Assembly (NCBI GenBank): GCA_027083715.1
Contig: JALWNR010000709.1
Coordinates: 1 to 10,306 of the forward strand
Source of the DNA: Bacteroidales bacterium
GTDB lineage: Bacteria > Bacteroidota > Bacteroidia > Bacteroidales > NBLH01
Length of the DNA stretch: 10,306 nt
Reading direction: 5' to 3'
A model generated the notes under the pieces. The model saw only the letters and a program-made list of their open reading frames with translations. It searched no databases and had not been told where the DNA came from. Shown here in pieces: positions 1 through 5,963 of the stretch. The first letter of the stretch is position 1. Each line of letters starts with the position of its first letter. The translations under genes and the position numbers were made by a program.

Positions 1-264
1 TTAGTCCTTTAATATTTTTTCTTTTCTCTAACATACCTACATAAAACTAATAATTATCTTTTGTTAATTTAAATTTTTCTAATATACTTTCTATTACAAT
101 TTCATCATTTGCTAATTCTTTTTCATCTTCATATATAGGTATAGGCTGATATACAACTTCTATTTTATCTTCAAAAGATGGAAAAATTTTCAAACATTCT
201 TTTTTAGAGAAATCACTAACTGACAAAATTTTAACAGAATTTTCAAGCATATTTTTAATTGCAT
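1..264 (-). pseudogene. Family 4 glycosyltransferase fragment, interrupted by a stop and cut at both ends
   Basis: Read on the minus strand, this encodes the middle of a GT4-type (GT-B fold) glycosyltransferase. The clearest parts are a stretch reading ILSVSDFSKKE, then KIEVVYQPI, which matches the usual 'SEFSKK...KIxVVYNG' linker ahead of the nucleotide-sugar-binding half. After a TAG stop at 47-49 the same frame continues with FYVGMLEKRKNIKGL, which matches the family's 'VGxxExRKNxxGL' motif, so the stop interrupts a real coding frame. One substitution, for example TTG to TAG, would explain it. No proper start exists: the frame closes at 293-295 and only a GTG at 289 is available. GC content by hand count over 1-240 is about 21%, clearly below the rest of the window. 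Orientation, composition and the abrupt end near 250 suggest this piece does not belong with the downstream genes. The family call is fairly sure; sugar and acceptor cannot be told. Confidence 0.6.
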
Positions 265-734
265 GCTCAGACAAAAATACAAAAAACACTGATTATAAAT
301 CAGATAACAAAATACAAAAAGAGCAAAATCAGAATAAATCGGAACAAAATATCGATAAAAAAAAGCTTTATTTAGAACATCTGAATCAAGTTCGTGAAAA
401 ACTGAAAAAAGAATTGGGAGACCAATATTATAAACCCTCGGTACCGGCAACCAAGGCACAAATTGAATTAGGCAAAAAAATTTATTTAGATCGTTGTGCT
501 AAATGCCATGGCGAACAGGGTAAAGGTGACGGACCAATGGCTGAAGGCTTAGTATATTTACCTGCTAATTTTACGGATACAACACGAATGGCTTATTATT
601 CTGATGAAGGACATAAACAAATTATCCGGAAAGGAATTATCGGTACTGTAATGTTTGGTTGGGAAGAAAAATTATCAGAGAAAGAAATTGACGCAGTTTA
701 TGCTTATATAAAAAACTTTACCAAAACAAGGTAG
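243..734 (+). CDS. Monohaem c-type cytochrome lipoprotein, 5' end missing
   Basis: This is a small class I cytochrome c, expected to carry electrons on the outer face of a membrane. The haem-attachment motif CAKCH is encoded at 495-509, and the likely axial Met is at 651-653 in the segment TVMFGWEEKLS, followed by the terminal helix KEIDAVYAYIKNF. Upstream, the frame runs through a Lys/Gln/Asn-rich linker back to SIFLIAC at 246-266, a good lipobox with Cys encoded at 264-266. A shorter reading from a TTG at 414 would give 106 residues but discard this linker and lipobox. The frame stays open to about 150 but contains no ATG, GTG or TTG that would provide a signal peptide start. The real N-terminus therefore seems lost at the junction with the glycosyltransferase fragment. 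The gene ends 54 bases before the next start, so co-transcription is plausible. Haem binding is certain from the motif; the redox partner is unknown. Confidence 0.8.
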   Translation, partial: SSIFLIACSDKNTKNTDYKSDNKIQKEQNQNKSEQNIDKKKLYLEHLNQVREKLKKELGDQYYKPSVPATKAQIELGKKIYLDRCAKCHGEQGKGDGPMAEGLVYLPANFTDTTRMAYYSDEGHKQIIRKGIIGTVMFGWEEKLSEKEIDAVYAYIKNFTKTR

Positions 735-788
735 AATAAGATAATTATGAATAAGAATTTTAATATTAATCAATTAAATTTTAGAAAA

Positions 789-1103
789 ATGAAAAGAAAA
801 TTATTAACATTTGGAATTGCAGCCGCTTTTTTAATCGGTGCATCATTTATTACAGCTTGTGGAAATTCTGGAAACGCAGAAAATCATGAGCAACACGAAC
901 ACATGGAAGGTGATGAACACAGTGAAATGGATCATGATAAGATGGAAATGAACGATGAAAACAAATCGGAACAGACTGCCGATGCAACTTATGCATGCCC
1001 AATGCACCCCGAAGTAACAGGAAAAAAAGGTGATAAATGCTCTAAATGTGGAATGGAACTTCAAAAAGTAGAAGAAGACCACAGTGAACACAATCACGAG
1101 TAG
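789..1103 (+). CDS. Lipoprotein with His/Met-rich linker and heavy-metal-binding domain
   Basis: The product is an exported lipoprotein of about 104 residues. I chose the ATG at 789 over the in-frame ATG at 747 because it gives a classic signal peptide (MKRK, hydrophobic core, then FITAC with lipid-acceptor Cys24). Residues 33-57 are packed with His, Met, Asp and Glu. From residue 68 the sequence reads YACPMHPEV, and after a short loop KCSKCGMEL. This is the heavy-metal-binding domain (HMBD, CPMHP plus CxxCGM) found at the N-termini of copper P-type ATPases and on CusB-type periplasmic adaptors. The tail is again His-rich (HSEHNHE). It probably binds or buffers Cu or a similar soft metal in the periplasm or at the membrane. 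It follows the cytochrome c gene and precedes other metal-binding genes. The metal identity is inferred from the family, not shown by the sequence. Confidence 0.85.
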   Translation: MKRKLLTFGIAAAFLIGASFITACGNSGNAENHEQHEHMEGDEHSEMDHDKMEMNDENKSEQTADATYACPMHPEVTGKKGDKCSKCGMELQKVEEDHSEHNHE

Positions 1104-1117
1104 AGATTATATCGGTC

Positions 1118-1191
1118 TGTAAAGCAGGTGATGAAAAAGGAGTTTAAAACGGAATATTATCTGTTGATGACATAAAACAGCCTGCTTTACA
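1118..1191 (+). repeat. Long-loop inverted repeat downstream of the HMBD lipoprotein
   Basis: TGTAAAGCAGG at 1118-1128 is perfectly complementary to CCTGCTTTACA at 1181-1191, giving an 11-bp stem with a 52-nt loop. There is no T-run directly after it, so it is not a standard terminator. It starts 15 bases after the stop codon of the lipoprotein gene and might protect or end its mRNA. Confidence 0.5.
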
Positions 1192-1230
1192 AACCAAAAA
1201 ATAGTAAACCATACTTAATTTTCTTATAAT

Positions 1231-1290
1231 CAGATAATTAATATTACTCAAAGCAAGAAAATGATTATCTGTAACTTAACTTATAAGTTA
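1231..1290. promoter_or_regulatory. Palindromes upstream of the first DUF302 gene, possible operator
   Basis: CAGATAAT (1231-1238) is repeated inverted as ATTATCTG (1264-1271). Just downstream, 1277-1290 is a perfect 14-base palindrome (TAACTTATAAGTTA). Both lie within 100 bases upstream of the ATG at 1330, where a regulator could bind. All are AT-only or AT-rich, so chance occurrence is not negligible. No clear Bacteroidota -7 box (TAnnTTTG) was found with them. Confidence 0.25.
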
Positions 1291-1329
1291 GTAAAGTATT
1301 AATAATGTAAACCCTAAAAAAATAAAATT

Positions 1330-1719
1330 ATGGCATATTATTTCACAACAACATTAAAAAATGTAGATTTTGAAACAGCAGTTCAAAAAATCACAGAAGG
1401 ATTAAAAGAAGAAGGATTTGGAGTTATTTCAACCATTGATTTTCAGGCAACATTAAAAGAAAAAATCAATGTAGATTTTAGAAAATATGTGGTATTGCAA
1501 GCATGTAATCCGCCTTATGCACACAAATCGTTACAAACCGAAGACAAGATTGGCACTTTATTGCCTTGCAATGTTGTGGTTCAGGAAGCAGGCGACAATG
1601 CTTTTGAAATCAGCTCAATAAACCCTGAAGCAGCAATGGCTTCGGTAGAAAACGAAACAATGGCTGAAATAGCCAAAGAAATTAGTGAAAAATTAAAAAG
1701 AGTTATTGAAAAATTATAG
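1330..1719 (+). CDS. DUF302 family protein, cytosolic form
   Basis: This is a complete 129-residue single-domain DUF302 protein. The family hallmarks are all present: GFGVIS at residues 29-34, the LKEK segment near 42-45, ACNPPYAHKSL with Cys59, and LLPCNVVV with Cys80, followed by the INPEAAM segment. There is no signal peptide, so it should stay in the cytoplasm. The biochemical function of DUF302 is not established; members often sit in metal-resistance and redox gene clusters, and the two conserved Cys residues could bind a metal or a thiol partner. An exported paralogue is encoded at 4008-4469 with the same spacing (21 residues) between the two Cys. The ATG start fits the family N-terminus. 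The next gene starts 32 bases downstream, so the two may share a transcript. Confidence 0.88.
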   Translation: MAYYFTTTLKNVDFETAVQKITEGLKEEGFGVISTIDFQATLKEKINVDFRKYVVLQACNPPYAHKSLQTEDKIGTLLPCNVVVQEAGDNAFEISSINPEAAMASVENETMAEIAKEISEKLKRVIEKL

Positions 1720-1751
1720 TATAAGAGTTAATATCTCTGAAAGTTACAATC

Positions 1752-2120
1752 TTGAAAAAAACAGCAAACTATATCATGTCTTTTGTATTACTGTTTTCCA
1801 TTATTGGAATTAACATTAATAAACACTATTCGGACAGTAAGGTGCATTCTATATCAGTATTTACAGAACAGGAAAGTTGCTGTACAGAAGACATGTGCGA
1901 TTGCTGTAATGAAACAACTCAATCATACTATATTACCGACGTATTTTTACCATCGGTTTTTCAACTGAATCATAATAAGGTTATTCACTTAAAAAAACAA
2001 TTTGCCAATTACAGAACAAATCTTGTTCAGGGAGCGAATAGGCAAATATTATCGGAAGCTCGAGCTTCAAAATATTTCATACTAAATGCTCCAGAACACT
2101 TACAATGTTTCAGGCTATGA
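1752..2120 (+). CDS. Small exported Cys-rich protein, divergent HYC_CC_PP-like
   Basis: This 122-residue protein has an N-terminal hydrophobic segment (about residues 8-22) after a MKK start. It then reads HYSDSKVHSISVF at 25-37, ESCC at 41-44, and MCDCC at 48-52. This layout resembles the Bacteroidota HYC_CC_PP family, small proteins often found beside TonB or heavy-metal genes. The Cys of the HYC motif is Ser here, and the C-terminal Pro-Pro motif is not visible (the tail has APEH), so it is a diverged member at best. The TTG at 1752 was chosen because it supplies the positively charged N-terminus; an ATG at 1776 would remove it. Five clustered Cys residues suggest a metal-binding or disulfide-forming role outside the cytoplasm. 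The hairpin at 2136-2158 follows its stop codon. Family membership rests on motif memory only. Confidence 0.6.
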   Translation: MKKTANYIMSFVLLFSIIGININKHYSDSKVHSISVFTEQESCCTEDMCDCCNETTQSYYITDVFLPSVFQLNHNKVIHLKKQFANYRTNLVQGANRQILSEARASKYFILNAPEHLQCFRL

Positions 2121-2135
2121 AAAACATACCTGAGC

Positions 2136-2166
2136 GTTTTGCTTAAAATAAGCGAAACTATTTTAG
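2136..2166 (+). terminator. Probable intrinsic terminator after the Cys-rich gene
   Basis: GTTTTGCTTA (2136-2145) pairs with TAAGCGAAAC (2149-2158) around an AAA loop, making a 10-bp stem with one G·U pair, followed by TATTTTA. It lies 16 bases after the stop codon at 2118-2120. The T-run is short, so efficiency may be partial. Confidence 0.55.
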
Positions 2167-2267
2167 ACCTAAAAAATAATCCCACAACTGTGTTTAGCCC
2201 TGAGTCTTATCTTTTTTGATATTTATTTCTATCATAAAGATAAATCATTGTATTGATATAAAAAAGT

Positions 2268-2303
2268 ACAGAAAACAAAAAAGAAAACAGTATAGTTTTC
2301 TGT
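2268..2303. promoter_or_regulatory. Inverted repeat upstream of the HMA protein gene
   Basis: ACAGAAAAC (2268-2276) and GTTTTCTGT (2295-2303) form a perfect 9-bp inverted repeat ending 35 bases before the ATG at 2339. A second inner copy of AGAAAAC (2282-2288) can pair with the same right arm, so two registers compete. It could be an operator or a 5' leader hairpin. No other element is recognisable in the 218-base gap between the flanking genes apart from the terminator at 2136. Confidence 0.3.
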
Positions 2304-2338
2304 AATAATCAGAGTTTTAATATTTAAATTTTTAAATT

Positions 2339-2782
2339 ATGAAAAGAGGAATTTTAATTAGATTATCATTAGTAGTAATGGCATTTTTTGCTTTTAACAC
2401 AATTCAGGCACAATGCAGTAAGGATAATCCGGGAACACACAATTCGCACAAGCAGTCAGATGCAGTATCGCAAGATGCAGGTCAAAATGCTGCCACTTTT
2501 AAAGTGTACGGCAAATGTGAAATGTGCCAAAAACGTATTCAGGATGCAGCTTTAACTGTACCGGGAATAAAAACAGCCAATTGGGACATTGAAAGCAAAA
2601 TGTTAAAAGTTACATTTGACCAAAAAGTAGATATCCACAAAGTTCATTCGGCAATTGCCGCTGTAGGACATGATACAGAAATGCATAAAGCAACCGATGA
2701 AGCCTATGCAGCTTTACCGGGATGTTGCAAGTATGAACGTGCAAGCGATTCGCACAACGACAATGATGGTCATAATCATTAA
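2339..2782 (+). CDS. Exported HMA-domain metal-binding protein, MerP/CopZ-like
   Basis: The 147-residue product has a cleavable signal peptide (MKRGILIRLS through TIQAQ, about residues 1-25) and a single heavy-metal-associated domain at about 52-110. The domain has the metal site as CEMC (Cys60 and Cys63), followed by the usual amphipathic helix and a beta strand of the type KMLKVTFD. After the domain come a GCC motif (Cys129-130) and a His-rich end (HNDNDGHNH), both common in Bacteroidota proteins of this kind. It should bind a soft metal such as Cu(I) in the periplasm and pass it to or from a membrane transporter. The mature N-terminus also carries His residues around 34-37. It belongs with the HMBD lipoprotein at 789 as part of a periplasmic metal-handling set. 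The ATG start is directly supported by the signal peptide. The metal specificity is inferred. Confidence 0.87.
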   Translation: MKRGILIRLSLVVMAFFAFNTIQAQCSKDNPGTHNSHKQSDAVSQDAGQNAATFKVYGKCEMCQKRIQDAALTVPGIKTANWDIESKMLKVTFDQKVDIHKVHSAIAAVGHDTEMHKATDEAYAALPGCCKYERASDSHNDNDGHNH

Positions 2783-2800
2783 TAAAATAAAGTAACAGAT

Positions 2801-2873
2801 ATATCGCCGGCAGGGAAACAAGATAAATTTGCATTTGCTGATGAATTGGTTAGTAAGAAACTGCCGGTGATAT
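2801..2873 (+). repeat. Long-loop inverted repeat downstream of the HMA gene
   Basis: The arm at 2801-2813 (ATATCGCCGGCAG) pairs with 2861-2873 (CTGCCGGTGATAT). As RNA this is an uninterrupted 13-bp stem with one G·U pair and a 47-nt loop. An alternative pairing of GGGAAA with TTTCCC overlaps it. No clean T-run follows. It may end or stabilise the HMA transcript, or lie in the leader of the phosphatase gene that starts at 2912. Confidence 0.45.
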
Positions 2874-2911
2874 TTTCCCCTCAAAATCAACAGTTTAATA
2901 AATAAATCAAA

Positions 2912-3952
2912 GTGAAATATTCAGATTTTAAATTATCAATATTTTTTATCGATACATTAATCGGTACGGCAATCGGATTTTTTGTTTTGCATCCCTTATC
3001 CATGTTGGTTAAACACGATGGTGGATTTGCTCATTTTAGCCTGAACCAATTGTTATTTTCACCAATGGGCTTGTATTTTGCCGGAATTGGTTTAGTGGTA
3101 GGTGCTTTAAATGGTTTTTTCAGAATGAAGTTACAACAAAAAAATACGGAACTTGAAAAAAAACAGGCTCATATTGAAGAAAAAAATCAACGGCTTGAAG
3201 ATAGTATAACTTATGCTAAACGTATTCAGTTTGCTGCTTTAACAAGTGAAACAGAAATAAAAAAATATTTTCCGGAATCTTTTGTATTGTATATGCCCAA
3301 AGACATCGTGAGCGGCGATTTTTACTGGTTTGCAAAAACGGGAAATAAATCTTTTGTAGCAGCTATTGATTGTACGGGGCATGGAGTTCCGGGAGCATTA
3401 TTAACAATGATTGCCAATGCTCATCTTGTGGAAATTGTTAAGGTATTAAAAATTACCGAAACGGATAAAATATTGAATACGCTTCATGCATACATTTGTA
3501 AAACTTTAAAGCAAGACGAATCTAAAAATCTGGATGGTTTGGATATTGCCATTTGCAGTATTGATAAAGAAAATAAACAAATGGAATATTCTGGCGCAAG
3601 AATACCTTTGGTGTATATTGATAATCAAAAAATTAACATTATAAAAGGCGATAAGTATTCAATTGGCGGATACAACAAAAAAATTAACAGAACTTACACA
3701 AAACACACAATTGAGTTAAAGAAAGAGATGGTCTTTTATATGTTTTCCGATGGCTATCAGGATCAATTTGGTGGTCCAAAAAACAGAAGATTTAAAATTG
3801 ACAAATTCAGTAATTTATTGCTTGAAATATCAAATTATCCTATGGATACACAGAAAGAAATACTGTATGAAACAAACATAAACTGGCGAAAAACTGAGCC
3901 GCAAACGGACGATATTTTGGTAATGGGATTTAAACCGGATATTTATGGGTAA
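2912..3952 (+). CDS. Membrane-anchored SpoIIE/PP2C-type serine phosphatase
   Basis: The 346-residue product has two N-terminal membrane helices (about 9-32 and 50-70), then a short charged coiled coil (73-98). The segment SITYAKRIQFAAL leads into a SpoIIE-type PP2C phosphatase domain (about 110-340). Metal-coordinating motifs are present: PKDIVSGDFYW (129-139), AIDCTGHGVPGA with Asp153, MFSDG near the C-terminal third and TDDILVMGF close to the end. The catalytic domain should face the cytoplasm and dephosphorylate a Ser/Thr-phosphorylated protein, classically an anti-sigma-factor antagonist or another partner-switch protein. No such partner is encoded here. No sensor domain (GAF, PAS or TPR) is seen between membrane part and phosphatase, so any signal would come through the membrane helices. 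The GTG at 2912 is the only good start, since a stop lies just upstream. It may be co-transcribed with the DUF302 gene 55 bases downstream. Confidence 0.85.
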   Translation: MKYSDFKLSIFFIDTLIGTAIGFFVLHPLSMLVKHDGGFAHFSLNQLLFSPMGLYFAGIGLVVGALNGFFRMKLQQKNTELEKKQAHIEEKNQRLEDSITYAKRIQFAALTSETEIKKYFPESFVLYMPKDIVSGDFYWFAKTGNKSFVAAIDCTGHGVPGALLTMIANAHLVEIVKVLKITETDKILNTLHAYICKTLKQDESKNLDGLDIAICSIDKENKQMEYSGARIPLVYIDNQKINIIKGDKYSIGGYNKKINRTYTKHTIELKKEMVFYMFSDGYQDQFGGPKNRRFKIDKFSNLLLEISNYPMDTQKEILYETNINWRKTEPQTDDILVMGFKPDIYG

Positions 3953-4007
3953 GAAACAAATTTTAATTTACAAATAATTTAAGTCGAACAATTAAAAATA
4001 GAGCACA

Positions 4008-4469
4008 ATGAAAAAAATAAAACTTCTTATGGTTTTAATGGTATTTTTATCATTACAAACTGTATTTGCACAAAAAAGTAAAGATTATTATTTCAGTAAA
4101 ACACTGAAACTTTCTTTTGAGGAAACTACAACAAAGGTCAAAGAAGCATTAAAAGCGCAAGGATTTGGAATTATTTCGGAAATCGACATGGATGTAAAAC
4201 TAAAAGAAAAGTTAGATGATGTTGATTTAAAACCTTACAGAATTCTTGGAGCTTGCAATCCGGAATATGCCTATCAATCCATTCAAAAGGAAGAGAATAT
4301 TGGTTTATTTTTACCCTGCAAAGTGTTGATTAAAGATTTGGGTAATGGTAAAACCGAAGTAGTGATGGTAAACCCTGCTGCTCTTTTGAGTGCCACCGGA
4401 AACAACAAGCTGGATAAAATAGGCAAAGAGGTCAGCAAAAAATTTAAAGATGCCCTTAAAAGCTTATAA
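4008..4469 (+). CDS. DUF302 family protein, exported form
   Basis: This 153-residue DUF302 protein has a clear signal peptide (MKKIKLLMVL, hydrophobic core, cleavage near VFAQ at about residue 22), so it should act in the periplasm. Its domain covers about 30-153. It contains GFGIISEID, LGACNPEYA with Cys83 and LFLPCKVLI with Cys104, followed by VNPAALL. The cytosolic paralogue at 1330-1719 shares all these blocks. The two conserved Cys would meet different redox conditions in the two compartments, which suggests paired roles, but the family's chemistry is unknown. The gene follows the phosphatase gene by 55 bases with no terminator visible between them. An inverted repeat and an intrinsic terminator lie downstream at 4472-4653. 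Confidence 0.86.
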   Translation: MKKIKLLMVLMVFLSLQTVFAQKSKDYYFSKTLKLSFEETTTKVKEALKAQGFGIISEIDMDVKLKEKLDDVDLKPYRILGACNPEYAYQSIQKEENIGLFLPCKVLIKDLGNGKTEVVMVNPAALLSATGNNKLDKIGKEVSKKFKDALKSL

Positions 4470-4471
4470 TC

Positions 4472-4598
4472 TTAACCCACATTATTCACCGACCTTACTA
4501 TTATTTACAGTATTTAATTGACTTACAATATTTTATGTAAATATTTCAAAGAAAACTTTCAGTCCAATTTTGGGTATCGCTTGAATAATGTGGGTTAA
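4472..4598. repeat. Perfect 17-bp inverted repeat bracketing 127 bp
   Basis: The 17 bases at 4472-4488 (TTAACCCACATTATTCA) recur exactly as their reverse complement at 4582-4598, with 93 bases between. One mismatch further out, three more pairs extend the stem. The left arm starts 2 bases after the stop codon of the exported DUF302 gene. Perfect arms of this length are not expected by chance in an intergenic region of about 220 bases. Candidates are a small non-autonomous mobile element, an invertible segment, or a large stem-loop RNA. Confidence 0.7.
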
Positions 4599-4615
4599 TA
4601 TTTAGTTTTTTAATT

Positions 4616-4653
4616 GCAAAGTCTGTAAACATACGGACTTTGCTTTATTATTT
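4616..4653 (+). terminator. Strong intrinsic terminator
   Basis: The arms 4616-4627 (GCAAAGTCTGTA) and 4632-4643 (TACGGACTTTGC) pair over 12 bp with one G·U pair around a tetraloop AACA. TTTATTATTT follows. It should end transcription coming from the phosphatase and DUF302 genes and separate them from the lipoprotein/PepSY pair that starts at 4695. Confidence 0.75.
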
Positions 4654-4694
4654 CAGCTAAATCATTTTATGAACGAACAAAAACCAATAAACAG

Positions 4695-5201
4695 ATGAAA
4701 AACATAACTATTCTAACAATTCTATTCACGGCTCTCGTTCTTAGTGCATGTACTAAGCAAAGCAATGAAAATAAGGTAGATACCAATAAAGAAATACAAG
4801 AAGTAAAGCAAGTAATGAAAGCATACAAAGACGGACTACAAAAGCTGACTACCGATGGATTGGTTGAACTATTCTCTAAAGACTCGGAAGTTTTTGAGTC
4901 AGGCGGAGTCGAAGGCAGTTTTTCGCATTATTTGGAACATCATTTAGCACCGGAATTGAAATATTTCAGTAATTTTGATTTTACCGATTACAAAATAGAT
5001 ATAAAAATTGCTATGCCTTATGCTTTTACCACCGAAACTTATGTATATCATATAGGTATAAAACCTAATGAAGAGGAAGGTGTGGAAGCAAGAACCATCA
5101 GCAGAAAAGGAGTTGCCACATCAATATTGAAAAAAACAGAAGGTAAATGGAAAATAATTAAAACGCATACTTCGGCAAGAAATTATAAGAAAAATGATTA
5201 A
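4695..5201 (+). CDS. NTF2-like (SnoaL/DUF4440-type) lipoprotein
   Basis: The 168-residue product has a lipoprotein signal (MKNITILTILFTALVLSAC, lipid-acceptor Cys19). The mature domain, about 33-163, has the cone-shaped NTF2-like layout: a first helix QVMKAYKDGLQKL, then LVELFSKDSEVFESGG, a helix with SHYLEHHLAPELKYF, beta strands around TTETYVYHIGI, and the closing GVATSILKKTEGKWKIIKTHTS pattern. Such proteins are found as exported partners in Bacteroidota and Proteobacteria metal-resistance loci, but their biochemical role is not established. His78, His82 and His83 lie close together near the pocket helix and could bind a ligand. The start is fixed by the signal peptide. The 3' end overlaps the PepSY gene by 8 bases, so the two are translated from one mRNA and probably act together at the cytoplasmic or outer membrane. 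Confidence 0.8.
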   Translation: MKNITILTILFTALVLSACTKQSNENKVDTNKEIQEVKQVMKAYKDGLQKLTTDGLVELFSKDSEVFESGGVEGSFSHYLEHHLAPELKYFSNFDFTDYKIDIKIAMPYAFTTETYVYHIGIKPNEEEGVEARTISRKGVATSILKKTEGKWKIIKTHTSARNYKKND

Positions 5202-5895
5202 AGGAAAAACACATAAAAAAATACGTAAAATACACCGTTACTTAGGCATTTTTCTCGGTATTCAGTTCCTGTTCTGGACTGTAAGCGGAATGTATTTCAG
5301 TTGGACGGATATTGATGAAATCCATGGAGACCAGTTTAAAAAAGAAAAACCGGTCTTTCATTCGTTCAACAATTTAATCAGTCCCGATAGTTTGGAAAAC
5401 AAGCCGGAAATTAGAACATTGCAACTCAGAGAAATTGACAACAAACCATATTATTGGATTAATAAAGAGCAACTTTATGATGCACAAAACGGGAAAATAA
5501 AAAATGGCATAAGCAAAAAAGAAGCGCTTGCAGTAGCCGGAAGATACATACGTAACAATCTGCAAGTAAAAGATATTCAAAGAATTGATAAGATAGACAA
5601 GCATCATGAGTATCGCGAAAGGCTTTTGCCTGCTTATGTTATTTCATACAAACATCCGGAAGCAATTAAAGCCTATGTTTCAATAAACGACGGGGCTTTT
5701 CAAACGGTCAGGCATCGTAGCTGGCGCTGGTTCGATTTCTTATGGATGACACACACCATGGATTACCAGGGCAGAGACAATTTTAATACTTTTGTATTAA
5801 GAGCATTTTCTTTATTGGGCTTAATAACCGTATTAAGCGGGTTTTTATTGTGGTATGTTTCATCGTCAAGTGTCAGAAAATTAAAGAAAAAATAA
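5194..5895 (+). CDS. PepSY-associated membrane protein, two-helix form
   Basis: The 233-residue product has a short basic N-terminus, one membrane helix at about 16-36 and a second at about 201-222. A periplasmic region of about 165 residues lies between them. That region contains the sequence ISKKEALAVAGRYI, typical of a PepSY repeat, and later AYVSINDGAFQTVRHRSWRWFDF. His14 (IHRYLG) just before the first helix and His187 (MTHTMDY) before the second sit where PepSY-TM proteins usually keep His residues. In larger relatives, such as PiuB/FsrB-type proteins, they are linked to haem binding and metal reduction. At 233 residues it is shorter than the usual four-helix forms. It overlaps the lipoprotein gene by 8 bases and lies upstream of the sigma/anti-sigma/receptor operon, fitting a role in handling a metal or siderophore brought in by the receptor. 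The reductase role is inference. Confidence 0.78.
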   Translation: MIKGKTHKKIRKIHRYLGIFLGIQFLFWTVSGMYFSWTDIDEIHGDQFKKEKPVFHSFNNLISPDSLENKPEIRTLQLREIDNKPYYWINKEQLYDAQNGKIKNGISKKEALAVAGRYIRNNLQVKDIQRIDKIDKHHEYRERLLPAYVISYKHPEAIKAYVSINDGAFQTVRHRSWRWFDFLWMTHTMDYQGRDNFNTFVLRAFSLLGLITVLSGFLLWYVSSSSVRKLKKK

Positions 5896-5901
5896 TTTAC
5901 T

Positions 5902-5933
5902 GGTAGGGTAAAAAAGGGTTTAATCGGTATATA
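5902..5933 (+). promoter_or_regulatory. Candidate ECF sigma promoter upstream of the sigma operon
   Basis: The element is GGTAGGGTAAA, then 12 bases, then CGGTATATA. A second copy with the same boxes and the same spacing lies at 10213-10244. The distance from the start of box 1 to the start of box 2 is 23 bases, about right for -35 and -10 boxes of an ECF promoter. It begins 6 bases after the PepSY stop codon and about 276 bases before the sigma start, implying a long leader. Its use by the encoded sigma factor is inferred from repetition and position. Confidence 0.5.
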
Positions 5934-5963
5934 AGTGAACAAAGCCGTTAAAACAGATACTAA

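Noticed and set aside
190..459. Open frame of 89 codons on the minus strand
   Set aside because: It lies opposite the cytochrome lipoprotein frame and crosses the suspected junction. It resembles no known family and has the Phe/Tyr/Leu-rich look of an antisense shadow.
747..788. Longer start (ATG at 747) for the HMBD lipoprotein
   Set aside because: It would add 14 Asn-rich residues in front of a perfect lipoprotein signal peptide that starts with MKRK at 789.
1783..1968. Overlapping + strand frame of 61 codons
   Set aside because: It is an alternative frame inside the Cys-rich gene, with no signal, domain or independent start context.
2786..2905. Coding-like stretch in the same frame as the HMA gene after its double stop
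   Set aside because: It reads open for about 39 codons (DISPAGKQDKF...) but has no start codon. It coincides with the inverted repeat and matches no family known to me, so a chance open frame is likelier.
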